64,000 nt of DNA from Rhodoplanes serenus (GTDB lineage: Bacteria > Pseudomonadota > Alphaproteobacteria > Rhizobiales > Xanthobacteraceae), in assembly GCA_009720755.1 (NCBI GenBank), contig WNKV01000003.1, positions 124,001 to 188,000 on the forward strand, written 5' to 3'. The position numbers and the translations under genes were made by a program. The first letter of the stretch is position 1. Each line of letters begins with the position of its first letter. The notes under the pieces were generated by a model. The model was not told where the DNA came from, ran no database searches, and was given only the letters and a program-made list of their open reading frames with translations. Of this stretch, positions 10,634 to 20,526 are shown piece by piece.

Positions 10634-10658
10634 ACCTGTTTATGTTTGCATAACAGGT
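10634..10658. promoter_or_regulatory. palindromic operator candidate
   Basis: Inverted repeat ACCTGTT...AACAGGT (7-bp arms), with inner ATG/CAT also pairing around one bulged T. It is an AT-rich island in GC-rich DNA, about 72 bases upstream of the gene at 10730. It fits a dimeric-repressor site better than a terminator. Confidence 0.4.
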
Positions 10659-10729
10659 GATGGCGGGACCCGTTGATGGGAACCGAGGCGCGCGCGAAGC
10701 GGCCGTCGGGAGAACACGAGGTGCTCGGG

Positions 10730-11377
10730 ATGACGGCGTGCCGGCTGCTGACCTGCGTGCTCGCTGTCGTGCTGCTGACTCCGGTGGTGCCGACCCGGGC
10801 TCAGGACAACCTGGGCGCCAATCGCCTCGAAACTGATCACCGCGATGCTGCTCGCCTCGAAACCGATCGCCTCGACGCCGCTCGCCTCGACGCGGCTCGC
10901 CGGGACGGCGAGCCACGGATCGGCGAGCGCGGCCCGGTCGGCTGGGTTCTGCGCGTTCCGATGCCGTCCCCGGCCACCCTGGGCGCGGCCGGCGCCCCGA
11001 TGCTGATCGAGCACGGTCTTTCGGTGACGCGGCGCGACGGCCCGCTCGATCGCTCCGGCCGTGCCGGCCTGCTGCTCGCCTGCCGCCGCGGCACCCTGGA
11101 GCTGCTCGCTCTCGATCTCGACTGGCCGCCGGGCGGCAGCCCCGTGGGCGAGGTGGACGTGACGGTGCAGCTCGACGCGACGGCCACTCCGGAACGCTGG
11201 CGGGTGCTCGGCAACGCCTATGCGCCGCCCGATCCGGCTGCCTTGCTGGAGCGGCTGCGGCTCGCCCGCACCTTCGCGCTCCAGGTGGCGACGCCGGCCG
11301 GCGAGCGTGAGCTGAGCTTCGATCTGCACGGCGTCGCCGAGGCGGCCGGTAACCTGCGCTCCGCCTGCCCCTTCTGA
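10730..11377 (+). CDS. exported protein with Leu-Glu-Thr-Asp/Asp-Ala-Ala-Arg repeats
   Basis: 215 residues from the ATG at 10730 (an in-frame GTG lies at 10721). Residues 1-24 are a signal peptide ending PTRAQ. A charged stretch of short imperfect repeats follows (RLETD, RLDAA; about residues 30-55), mirrored in the DNA by tandem units around CGCCTCGAAACCGATCGCCT. The C-terminal domain (about 65-215) carries LLLACRRGTLELLALDLDW, a FALQVATPAG strand and a closing SFDLHGVAEAAGNLRSACPF. This ending is typical of several alphaproteobacterial periplasmic domains (IalB-like and others), but I cannot assign a family. Confidence 0.7.
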   Translation: MTACRLLTCVLAVVLLTPVVPTRAQDNLGANRLETDHRDAARLETDRLDAARLDAARRDGEPRIGERGPVGWVLRVPMPSPATLGAAGAPMLIEHGLSVTRRDGPLDRSGRAGLLLACRRGTLELLALDLDWPPGGSPVGEVDVTVQLDATATPERWRVLGNAYAPPDPAALLERLRLARTFALQVATPAGERELSFDLHGVAEAAGNLRSACPF

Positions 11378-11550
11378 TCCGGGCCGCGGGTCTGGGCTGC
11401 GCGTCTGGGGGCGATGGCGCGTCGGCGGACCCGCGCGCCGCTTCCAGCGGAATCCAATGCAACTGGATCGGATACCGCTCGAGAAGTCCTTGCGTCATCG
11501 CATTTCGACGGCGAACCGGCGTCCACTTCGCCGGAAAATGCTCTAATCGA

Positions 11551-11925
11551 TCACGCCTTCGGCAGGCCGCCGCGCTCGAACACCGGCGTCTCGTCCTCGC
11601 GATCCTCCCGGCCCGGCCCGGTGCCGATGTCCTCGGCGGCGCGGCGTGTCACCTCGCCAGTCTCGTCGAGGCCGTCGGGCGTCTCGACCGCTCCGGTGCC
11701 GGGCTCGTGGGCGCCGGTGACGGCGCTGCGTGGCACCGCTCCCACGTCGTCGCAGCGGGTCTCGTCGTCGGTGATGTCGCGGTCGGCCGGGTCACGGTCG
11801 GCGGAGCGGCCGCCCGGGGTCTCCAGGAGCGGCCGGTCCCAGGACGATATCTCGGGTTCGTCGGCGTAGCCTTTACCGGGGCGGGCCTCGCCGCGGCGCA
11901 GGCGCGTGGTCTCGTCACGATCCAT
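11551..11925 (-). CDS. acidic hydrophilic small protein
   Basis: 124 residues, rich in Asp, Glu, Arg, Gly and Thr, with no hydrophobic core and no cysteine after the middle; probably intrinsically disordered. A good ribosome-binding site (AAGGAG, 7-nt spacing) precedes the ATG, which is the main argument that the gene is real. It follows the CoxM-like gene on the same strand, about 126 bases downstream. I do not recognise a function; comparable acidic disordered proteins in Hyphomicrobiales are often stress-related, which is only analogy. Confidence 0.6.
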   Translation of the reverse strand: MDRDETTRLRRGEARPGKGYADEPEISSWDRPLLETPGGRSADRDPADRDITDDETRCDDVGAVPRSAVTGAHEPGTGAVETPDGLDETGEVTRRAAEDIGTGPGREDREDETPVFERGGLPKA

Positions 11926-12051
11926 CGGGGCGCTCCTTGCGGATGGGCGTCCCGGGTCAACCTGTCAGGCGGACGGCCGTTCCGGCCGCGCGGAAAGCCC
12001 GCGCGGTGGCGAGGCGCCGCCGCCGTCAGGTCCCGCCGTCAGGTCCCGCCG

Positions 12052-12885
12052 TCAGCTCACGAAGGCACTGCGCAGGGCGCGGCCGAGCGCGAAGGCGTAG
12101 TTGTGGAGATTGAGGTCGCGCAGCGCCGGGACGTGCTCGATCATCGCCTTGCAGGCATCCAGCTTGAGCGCATCGGCACCCGGCCGGCGCCGGCGCAGCT
12201 CGTCCGCCAGATCGGTCAGGATCACCGGCGGGCATTTCAGGCCGCCGAGCACCACGCGGCTGACGTCGCGCTCGGGATCGAACACCACGGCCGCGATGGC
12301 GTCGGCCGACTCGCTCACCGTCCGGGTCACCTTGTAGTAGCCCCAGCGCGCCAGCTTCGAGCCGCGCGGCACGGTCAGCGCGGTGGCGATCTCGGCCGGG
12401 CCGAGCGCCGTCACGAAGGCGTCGGGGTAGAAGGCCGTCATCGGGATGGCGCGCCGGCCGTCGGGCGACAGCGCCATCACGGTGGCGTCGAGGGCGATCA
12501 GGGCGGTCGGCCAGTCGGCGCAGGGATCGGCCCAGCAGGCGCTTCCCCCGAGGGTGCCGCGATTGCGCACGCCGCGATGCGCGATGCCGTGCGCCACGTA
12601 GGACAGCATCCCGGTCATCGGGTCCGGGATCAGGCCGTCCTCGATCATCGCATGGGTCACCATGGCGCCGACGACGACGTGATCACGATGCGCCTCGATG
12701 GCGCGCAGGTCGATGGCCTGGCCGAGATCGACGAGAACGTGCGGGATCGACGAGCGCAAGCTCATCTGCGGGATGAGCGATTGTCCGCCGGCCAGCACGG
12801 CGGCCTGCTCGCCGTACTGGGCCAGCACGTTCACCGCCTCTTCGGCGTAGAGCACGCGAACATAATCGAAGAGAGCCGTATCCAT
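12052..12885 (-). CDS. CO dehydrogenase/xanthine dehydrogenase-type FAD-binding subunit
   Basis: 277-residue medium (FAD) subunit of the molybdenum hydroxylase family (CoxM/CutM type). The two FAD-binding signatures are present: VLAGGQSLIPQM near residues 30-41 and RNRGTLGGSACWADPCADWP near the middle. A C-terminal CO_deh_flav_C domain follows. Such subunits normally pass electrons from the [2Fe-2S] small and molybdopterin large subunits to an acceptor, and are encoded next to them. Neither partner is found here: upstream is 485 bases of non-coding DNA and downstream an acidic hypothetical. Either its partners are elsewhere or it is a relic; the reading frame is intact. Confidence 0.85.
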   Translation of the reverse strand: MDTALFDYVRVLYAEEAVNVLAQYGEQAAVLAGGQSLIPQMSLRSSIPHVLVDLGQAIDLRAIEAHRDHVVVGAMVTHAMIEDGLIPDPMTGMLSYVAHGIAHRGVRNRGTLGGSACWADPCADWPTALIALDATVMALSPDGRRAIPMTAFYPDAFVTALGPAEIATALTVPRGSKLARWGYYKVTRTVSESADAIAAVVFDPERDVSRVVLGGLKCPPVILTDLADELRRRRPGADALKLDACKAMIEHVPALRDLNLHNYAFALGRALRSAFVS

Positions 12886-13370
12886 GAGGGAACCAGCGAC
12901 GCGATCGTCATCGAAGGAAGGGGCGGCATCCGGCGCGGACAGCGAATGCGCCGTCGCGGCGGCCTGCCGAACTGCCGCGGCCCGCCGTGACGAGCCGGAC
13001 TGACCGGACGAAGCCGCGGCACCGAAACCCGTATCTGGGTTGCGCCGAACGGATTCGTCGACCGAAGGGTGCGTGGACCACGAGGCCCGCCGGTGCGAGG
13101 TGTAGAACAGTGCAATCCACCACGAACCGAGCCGGCATCAAGGTCGCACGAATCGACACCAGTTTCCGAACAGATCGGTATCGACACGGCAGGTCTCATA
13201 CAGGACGCGCCGTTTGTCAATTTATCATAACAGTCAGGTCGTGACGATGATTGGACATGGTTGCCGGCCCGCGTCACGTGCACGGCATGACGGGGCGAGC
13301 GCGTGCTGCCCAGGCCGGAGGCGCGCCGGGAAAATACTGATCGGGCGGCGTTCGATCAGGCGACGTTCGA
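12886..13370. other. intergenic region with AT-rich promoter-like island and a small tandem repeat
   Basis: 485 bases without a convincing gene. An AT-rich patch at 13212-13232 includes TTGACA on the minus strand (13220-13215), possibly part of the promoter of the CoxM-like gene. At 13336-13380 a roughly 15-bp unit (CGATCAGGCGACGTT) is repeated about 2.5 times and runs into the 3' end of the neighbouring epimerase gene. Confidence 0.4.
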
Positions 13371-14438
<1,068 letters not shown>

Positions 14439-14549
14439 GCGCCCTCTCCCTGCTGGTTGGTCGCCTGCGGCATCACGTCGTCGAAACCCGTCCGGTGACC
14501 GGGTCCCCGAGGTACAAACATCGGCGCCGCAGGCGGTTCCTCATCGGTC

Positions 14550-15665
14550 TCACGCCACGGCTCCGACGCCGGGGCGAACGCCCTCGCGCCGCGCACGCGC
14601 CGCCAGCGCCTCGGCGTGATACGCCTCCAGGGTGCGGGCGCGCTCACGCGCCGTGTGCTCGGCGAGAACGCGCCGGCGCGCCGCCGCCGCGATGTCGCGC
14701 CGCCGCTCCTCCGGCATGTCGCGCAGGATCGCCATCGCCTGCTCGGTGGCATCGGCGATCAGGATCTCGGTGCCGGGCGTGAAGAAGGAGTCGAGCCCCG
14801 CCCAGCGGTCCGACACGATCGGCACGCCGCAGGCCGCCGCCTCGAACAGCCGCACGCTCGGCGACCAGCCGGCCGCGATCATGTCGGCGCGGGTGACGTT
14901 GAGGGTGTAGCGCTGGGCGCAGTAGAAGCAGGCGTGCTCCTGCGGCGGCAGGTGCTCGATGCGCTCCACATTGGCGGGCCACGCGATGTCGGCCGGATAC
15001 TGCGGGCCGGCCACCGCAAAGCGCAGCGAAGGCAGCCGGCGGGCGGGCTCGATCAGCAGCCGGTCGAGGGTGCGCTGACGGTCGGGGCTGTAGGTGCCGA
15101 TGTAGCCGAGCGTCAGATGCGGCACCACGTCGTGCGGCTTGTGGAGATCGGGATCGACCGCGCAATAGAGCGCACGGGCGGCGCGCGCTCCCCAGCTCGT
15201 CTCGATCAGATCGAGCACCGGGCCGCCGGTGAACGACAGGTAGAGATCGAAGCGCGGAATGGTGGCGGGCGCGATGTAGTCGGTGGTGCCGTGCTCCAGC
15301 CGCGCCAGCGTCACCGGGGTGTCGATGTCGTAGAACGCGGTGACGCCACGCGCCTGCGTCGTCACCCATTCGGCGACCGCCGCGCCGTCCGGCACGAACG
15401 AGCCGACGATCACCAGGTCGGCGTCGCGCACCGCGGCGGTGTGGCGGCGCGGCAGATCGGCGAGGGTCTCGTAGAGCTCGACCCGGCACCACGGCGGCTG
15501 CCGCAGGTCGCGGTGGTCGCGATACCACGGCACGTCGCGCTCCAGGAAGGTGACGCGGTGGCCGCGCTCCGCCAGCCCCTTGATCAGCGCCCGCCAGGTG
15601 GTGGCATGGCCGTTGCCCCACGACGACGTGATGGACAGGCCGAGGACGACGATGTCGAGCGTCAT
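14550..15665 (-). CDS. CgeB-like glycosyltransferase (1)
   Basis: 371 residues. Begins with a Rossmann strand and GLSITSSWGNGHATTWRAL, the hallmark of CgeB-type glycosyltransferases (GT-B fold, Glyco_trans_1_2 C-terminal domain). The nucleotide-sugar region reads SVRLFEAAACGVPIVSDRW followed by FFTPGTEILIA. The acceptor is unknown. Its ATG overlaps the stop of the next upstream CgeB-like gene by 4 nt. It closely resembles the paralogue at 29517-30665. Confidence 0.85.
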   Translation of the reverse strand: MTLDIVVLGLSITSSWGNGHATTWRALIKGLAERGHRVTFLERDVPWYRDHRDLRQPPWCRVELYETLADLPRRHTAAVRDADLVIVGSFVPDGAAVAEWVTTQARGVTAFYDIDTPVTLARLEHGTTDYIAPATIPRFDLYLSFTGGPVLDLIETSWGARAARALYCAVDPDLHKPHDVVPHLTLGYIGTYSPDRQRTLDRLLIEPARRLPSLRFAVAGPQYPADIAWPANVERIEHLPPQEHACFYCAQRYTLNVTRADMIAAGWSPSVRLFEAAACGVPIVSDRWAGLDSFFTPGTEILIADATEQAMAILRDMPEERRRDIAAAARRRVLAEHTARERARTLEAYHAEALAARARREGVRPGVGAVA

Positions 15666-16753
15666 GCGGCGACTCCGCAGGTGCGACCGCCGTCGCCGAG
15701 CCGGTCCAGCACCTGGCGGGCCCGGTGCGCATAGGTGTGGGCGGCGAGCACGCGCGCCCGCGCCGCGTCGCCGATCATGCGGGCGCGCGTGTCGTCGAGC
15801 CCGTCGAGCAGCGTCGCGACGGCGGCGCCGTCGTCGGCCAGCAGGATCTCGTGGCCCGGCTCCAGGAACTCGGCGATGCCGTCCCAGCGATCGGTGATCA
15901 GGCAGGCACCGGCACCGGCGGCCTCGAAGATCCGCGTGGGCGGCGAGAAGCCGGTGCGCGCCATGCTGGCGCGATTGATGTTGAGGGTCGCACGCGACGA
16001 GCAGAAGAAGGCGTTGTGGTCGCCGCTGCCGACATGGCCGAGGCGCCGCACATTGCCGGGCATCGGCTTGTCGTCCCAGCCGGCGCCGCCGAGCAGGAAG
16101 TGCCGCTGCGGCAGCCGTGCCGCCGCCCCGAGGAAGAACTCCTCGACGCGCGCCTCGCGGTCGGGCAGCCGGTTGCCGAGGAAGCCGAGATCGCAGCGCC
16201 ACTCCTCGCGTGGCGCGACAGGGTGGTGCGTGTCGGGATCGACGGCGTTGTAGATCGGCACGCAGGCGCGGGCGCCGAGCGCCGTGTAGGCATCCACCAC
16301 CGGAGCGCCGCCGCCATAGGTGAAGACGATGTCGTAGCGCGGCACCGCGGCGCGTAGATGGTGCGCGGGATCGGCCTCGATCGCCTCCAGCGTCGCGGGT
16401 GCGTCGACGTCCCACCAGGCGGTGCAGGTGCCGGGGCGCGCCGCCTGCGGCACCGCGATCTCCAGCGCCTGATCGAACACACCGACGCCGCTCGCCTTGA
16501 CCAGCAGGTCGGCGTCCGCCGCCGCCTCGTCGAGGGCCCGCCGCCAACCGTCCTCCGTGGCCGGGTAGACGACCACTCTCGCCCAGGGCGGATCGTCGAT
16601 GTCGCGATGCTGCTGCCGCTGATAGGCGTCGGGCTCGTAGAAGGTCACGTCGACGCCGTGGGCGGCGAGCGCCTTGAGCAGCCCCCGATAGTAGGTGGCG
16701 GCCCCGTTCCAGTAGGAGGAGACGAGGCTCGATCCAAAGAAGCGCAACTTCAT
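15662..16753 (-). CDS. CgeB-like glycosyltransferase (2)
   Basis: 363 residues, GT-B fold. N-terminal FFGSSLVSSYWNGAATYYRGL aligns with the other CgeB-like proteins here but with WNGAATYYR in place of WGNGHATTWR, so the acceptor site probably differs. C-terminal donor site: TRIFEAAGAGACLITDRWDG and FLEPGHEILLADD. It overlaps its neighbours on both sides by 4 nt (16750/16753 and 15662/15665), so it is translated as part of one coupled series of glycosyltransferases. Confidence 0.85.
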   Translation of the reverse strand: MKLRFFGSSLVSSYWNGAATYYRGLLKALAAHGVDVTFYEPDAYQRQQHRDIDDPPWARVVVYPATEDGWRRALDEAAADADLLVKASGVGVFDQALEIAVPQAARPGTCTAWWDVDAPATLEAIEADPAHHLRAAVPRYDIVFTYGGGAPVVDAYTALGARACVPIYNAVDPDTHHPVAPREEWRCDLGFLGNRLPDREARVEEFFLGAAARLPQRHFLLGGAGWDDKPMPGNVRRLGHVGSGDHNAFFCSSRATLNINRASMARTGFSPPTRIFEAAGAGACLITDRWDGIAEFLEPGHEILLADDGAAVATLLDGLDDTRARMIGDAARARVLAAHTYAHRARQVLDRLGDGGRTCGVAA

Positions 16754-17934
16754 GATGCGGCCGTCCTGATCAGTTCGGTCGAGTGCGGAGCGGGAGACGA
16801 GGCGGTTAATTCGGCGGATGGCGACGCGGTGCGCGAGGGGCTCGGCTGCACGCCTCGCAGATGCGCCACGATGGCGAGCAGCTCGGCGACCCGATGGGCA
16901 CAGGTGTGGCGGGCGCAGATCGCCGCGAGCCCGGTGCGGGCGAGGGCGTCGGCCTGATCACGATCGGCGAGGAGGCCGGCGAGCGCCGCCGTCATGGCGG
17001 CGCCGTCCGGTGCGGTCAGATAGCTGCCGGGCGGGAACAGCCCTTCGGCGTCATCCCACGGCGCACTGACGAGCGGGATGCCACAGGCGAGCGCCTCGAA
17101 CACCCGGATGGTCGGGATGCCGCGCAGCGTCTCGGCATAGGGCCGGCGCGGCACATGCACGGTGACGCGGGCGCGCGCGAACGCCTCTGGGGCGCGGTGG
17201 TTGGGAAGCCAGCCCGCATAGGCGAGGCCATGCGCGGCGAGCGCGGCGCGTGCCGCCTCCGGCCAGCGCACGCCGTGCACGCGCGCCGCGATGCCGAGTG
17301 TGGCCACCGGCTCCATGAGAAACTGCCGCAGCTCGGCGTCGCGCTCGCCGTCCCCATAATTGCCGATGAAGACCAGGTCGGTTTCCGTGTCGCGCACCAA
17401 CGGCCGGAACAGCGCCGTGTCGGCGGCCTCGTGCCAGGTGAAGACGCGGCGGCCCCAGCCGCGCCGCGCATAGACGTCGCGCAGCACCTCGCCGAAGGCG
17501 AGCACCGCGTCGTAACCGTCGAGATCGAAGCGGCCGATCTCGTCGGGCGCCGTGACGGCGCGGTGATGGGTATCGTGGAAGAACAAGAGGAAGCGACCCC
17601 CCTGCGCCCGGCGAGCGCCGAGCGCGGCGATCAGCGCCGGCTCGTTCCACTCGTGCGCCAGCACCAGGTCGGCGCCGTCGAGGGCGCGGTCGAGATCGGG
17701 GCCGTCGGGTCCGTAGCGGTGGACGCGCAGGCTTGGCACCAGCGCCGCCCCCTCGGCGAGCGCGTCGGCGCCGCCGTCGGCGAGCGCGTTGGTGCGGCTC
17801 CAGCCGTTCGCCGGCTCGTGCACGTCGACCGTGTGGCCGGCGGCCAGCAGCTCGCGCGCGACGCCGCGCAGGAAATGGGCGTTGCCGTGATTCCAGCACG
17901 ACGAGATCGAGTGGCAGAAGATCACCACCGTCAT
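16750..17934 (-). CDS. CgeB-like glycosyltransferase (3)
   Basis: 394 residues. Opens TVVIFCHSISSCWNHGNAHFLRG, a CgeB-type N-terminus carrying NHGNAH, and ends its catalytic part with IRVFEALACGIPLVSAPWDD and LFPPGSYLTA. The last 35 residues are Ser/Pro/Thr-rich. 4-nt overlaps with both neighbours. Third of three adjacent CgeB-like enzymes; three consecutive members suggest successive additions to one growing saccharide. Confidence 0.85.
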   Translation of the reverse strand: MTVVIFCHSISSCWNHGNAHFLRGVARELLAAGHTVDVHEPANGWSRTNALADGGADALAEGAALVPSLRVHRYGPDGPDLDRALDGADLVLAHEWNEPALIAALGARRAQGGRFLLFFHDTHHRAVTAPDEIGRFDLDGYDAVLAFGEVLRDVYARRGWGRRVFTWHEAADTALFRPLVRDTETDLVFIGNYGDGERDAELRQFLMEPVATLGIAARVHGVRWPEAARAALAAHGLAYAGWLPNHRAPEAFARARVTVHVPRRPYAETLRGIPTIRVFEALACGIPLVSAPWDDAEGLFPPGSYLTAPDGAAMTAALAGLLADRDQADALARTGLAAICARHTCAHRVAELLAIVAHLRGVQPSPSRTASPSAELTASSPAPHSTELIRTAAS

Positions 17935-19112
17935 GCCGGTGCTCCGCCCGTCGCGATGATGGTGGCGCCGGCGACGGCGCGATCTTTCGTGGGCGCGGAG
18001 CGGCGTGTCGCGAGTGCCGCATGCACGGTCTCGATCCGGTCCACCATGGCGTCGGCACCGTAGCGGGTGGCCCGCCGGCGGGCGGCGGCCTGGAGGGCGC
18101 GGCGGCGCGGCGTGTCGGCGCACAGGGCCGTCAGGGTGGCGGCGAGCGCCGCCGGATCGCCCGGCGGCACGAAGGCGGCGGCGCCGTCCCACAGCTCGCG
18201 CAGGCTGGCGATGTCGGACAGCACCAGCGCGGCGCCGCACGCGGCAGCCTCGGCGATGCCGAGCCCGAATGGCTCGTAGCGGGCGGGAGCGACGAACAGC
18301 TCGGCGGCCCGCATCTCGGCGAGGAGCGCCGCGCGACCGAGCCGGCCGAGCGCCGTGATGCCGTCCGGCAGCGCGATCGGCGCGCCGCCGTCCGGCGATG
18401 CCGTGTCGCCGGCGAGCCGCACCGGCCAGGGCAGCCGCGGCGCCGCCGCCAGCAGCGTGTCGAGCCCCTTGGCCTCGTCCCACAGACGGCCCGCCGCGAG
18501 GATCATGGGGCGGCGCTCCGGCGGCGGATCGTCGGCCGGCGGAATCACGACGCCGTTCGGGATCACCACGCCGGGGCGGGGTGGGGCGTAGAGATCCGCG
18601 ATGGCGTCGCGCAGCGCGCGGGTCGGAGCCGCCCAGGCGTCCGCCGCCGCGAGGCCGGCCGCCACATGGTCGGCATAGACGCGCCAGCGCGGCTCGTCGG
18701 GGGCGCCGCCGCGGCAGGCCCGCCACCAGGTGCCGACGCAGGAGTGCGCCACCACCAGCACGGGGGCGCCGAAATCGGCGGCGGCTTCGCGAAAGCCGCC
18801 GAGATGAACGATGTCGGGCCGGAATGCGCCGGCGATCGCGGCCAGCGTCTCGCGCGCACGGTCGAGGTCGCTGCCGTCGGGGTCCATCCATTCGAGCGCC
18901 AGATCGCTGACGTGCAGGCGCACGCCGCCATTCGAGACCTCAGCGGCCGCGGTGATCTCGCGGTGCTGTGTCGACGACGGGGGCGGCCCGAGCGTCACCA
19001 CCAGCACGGTGTCGCCGTGGCGGGCCAAGGCGCGGGCCAGCGTCACCGTGTAGGTCCACACGCCGCCGACCGCATCGGCGGTGATCAGGATGCGGCGTCG
19101 CGCCGGCCTCAC
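17931..19112 (-). CDS. GT4-family glycosyltransferase
   Basis: 393 residues from a GTG at 19112 that overlaps the radical SAM gene's TGA (GTGA). N-terminal ILITADAVGGVWTYTVTLARAL is the classical GT4 start with the glycine-rich acceptor loop. The donor-binding region contains YEPFGLGIAEAAACGAALVLSD, the E-x7-E motif of GT4 retaining enzymes. The acceptor cannot be told; this subgroup is often found beside B12-binding radical SAM genes in such clusters, from memory of annotated genomes. Confidence 0.88.
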   Translation of the reverse strand: MRPARRRILITADAVGGVWTYTVTLARALARHGDTVLVVTLGPPPSSTQHREITAAAEVSNGGVRLHVSDLALEWMDPDGSDLDRARETLAAIAGAFRPDIVHLGGFREAAADFGAPVLVVAHSCVGTWWRACRGGAPDEPRWRVYADHVAAGLAAADAWAAPTRALRDAIADLYAPPRPGVVIPNGVVIPPADDPPPERRPMILAAGRLWDEAKGLDTLLAAAPRLPWPVRLAGDTASPDGGAPIALPDGITALGRLGRAALLAEMRAAELFVAPARYEPFGLGIAEAAACGAALVLSDIASLRELWDGAAAFVPPGDPAALAATLTALCADTPRRRALQAAARRRATRYGADAMVDRIETVHAALATRRSAPTKDRAVAGATIIATGGAPA

Positions 19113-20413
19113 GGGCAGCACTCCGGCGCCGTGCACGGGGCACGCTCCAGAACGTGGAGAGGCTGCGGGCGCTCCTCCTGGATGTCGCTGAAGCCGGCGA
19201 ACTGGCCGAGATACCAGGCATGCGCCCGCTCCCACGCCTGATCGTCGGGCTCGCCCCACAGGCGGCGATAGTCCGGCGATCCCGGATAGGGATAGAGCGG
19301 CACCGGATCGTTGGCCCAGACCCCGGCATCCCGCATGGTGTCGCGCCAGCGCTGCACCGTCTCGTCGTCGTCCTGTGGCATCTCGATCAGGTTGGCCTGC
19401 ACGAACGGGATATGGCGCTTGGCGATGACCAGGCGTTCGGCCAGCTCGTCGGTGGAGAGACGGCACTTCTTGGCGAGCGCATCGCGTCCTTCCGGGCTCA
19501 GGCTCTCGACGCCGGCCTCCACCGAGACGCAGCCGGCGCGGCCGAGCAGAGCGAGCTGGTCGGGCTTCCACAGGTCGATGCGCGTCTGCACCCCGAAGGC
19601 GAGGCCGCGGCCGACCAGCCCCTCCAGCAGCTCGGCATTGGGCAGGAAAATCTCGTCGATGAAGTAGACGTATTCGACACCCTGGCGCTGGAGCCCGTCG
19701 ATCTCGGCCAGCACCGAGGCGGCGGGCCGGCGGCGGTAGCCGTTGCGGAAGTTCTCCTTGGCGCAGAACGTGCAGTGATAGGGGCAGCCGCGCGACGCCT
19801 CGACCTCGGCCCCGGGGCCGCTCGGCGTCGCGTCGAAGCGATGGTGATGATGGTGGTGGCGGGCGATCCACGCGTCCGGCCAGGCGAGTGGTGCCATGTC
19901 GACGAAGCGGGCCGCCTGCGGGCCGCCCTGGATGCGGATCTCGCCGCCCTCGTGCCGGCACAGGCCCGGCACGCCGTCGCGCTCGCCGGCGGCGAGCCGC
20001 GCCAGCGTCTCCTCGCATTCGCCCATCACGACGATGTCGACGCCGAGCTTGCGCAGGGTGGCGCGCGGCGTCGTCGAGCCGTGCGGGCCGACCGCGACGA
20101 GGAGCGGCGCGAGATCGCGCAACGCCGCCACCGTTTCCTGCGGCACCCGCAGCTCCGGCGGGGCGCAGCGCCAGAACAGGTAGGTCGGCGCCGTCGTGAT
20201 CACGATCATATCGGGACGAAACGCGCCGATCTCGGCGGCGAGATCGGCGAGCGACAGGCCGAGCAGCGGCGCATCCAGCATCCGCACGACATGCTCGTCG
20301 CGTTCGAGCAGCGCCCGCGCACAGCCGAGCTCGATCGGCAGATGCGGGGCGCGGCAGCCGAAATAGATGCTGCCGTCGAAGTGCCAGGGTGGATTGACGA
20401 GGGCGATCTTCAT
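19109..20413 (-). CDS. B12-binding radical SAM protein (oligosaccharide-cluster type)
   Basis: 434 residues. N-terminal cobalamin-binding-like Rossmann domain (1-140; KIALVNPPW start). The radical SAM core has the CX3CX2C triad in RGCPYHCTFC (Cys210, Cys214, Cys217), which binds the [4Fe-4S] cluster. A run of six consecutive histidines (residues 186-191) precedes the core. Cobalamin-dependent radical SAM enzymes methylate unactivated carbon or phosphorus, or rearrange or dehydrate; in a sugar cluster a C-methylation or deoxygenation is plausible. It resembles what I recall as the TIGR04295 family, linked to oligosaccharide cassettes. The stop overlaps the next gene by 4 nt. Confidence 0.88.
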   Translation of the reverse strand: MKIALVNPPWHFDGSIYFGCRAPHLPIELGCARALLERDEHVVRMLDAPLLGLSLADLAAEIGAFRPDMIVITTAPTYLFWRCAPPELRVPQETVAALRDLAPLLVAVGPHGSTTPRATLRKLGVDIVVMGECEETLARLAAGERDGVPGLCRHEGGEIRIQGGPQAARFVDMAPLAWPDAWIARHHHHHHRFDATPSGPGAEVEASRGCPYHCTFCAKENFRNGYRRRPAASVLAEIDGLQRQGVEYVYFIDEIFLPNAELLEGLVGRGLAFGVQTRIDLWKPDQLALLGRAGCVSVEAGVESLSPEGRDALAKKCRLSTDELAERLVIAKRHIPFVQANLIEMPQDDDETVQRWRDTMRDAGVWANDPVPLYPYPGSPDYRRLWGEPDDQAWERAHAWYLGQFAGFSDIQEERPQPLHVLERAPCTAPECCP

Positions 20414-20526
20414 ACGGAATCCAGTCCGGTCGGCGGGGCGCCGCGATCCGGAGGCGACCGCAGCGGCAGGGTTCGGCCGTCGCGGGCGGCCCTCGATCGG
20501 GCGAGCGCGATCGTGGTTGACGACGC

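Noticed and set aside
12831-13283. 150-codon minus-strand frame upstream of the CoxM-type gene
   Set aside because: Overlaps the CoxM-type gene in another frame, has no domain features and uses many rare-looking codons; considered non-coding.
19841-19858. Hexahistidine as a sign of vector or engineered sequence
   Set aside because: It is internal to the radical SAM protein, uses mixed CAC/CAT codons and has native flanks; no vector features are visible.
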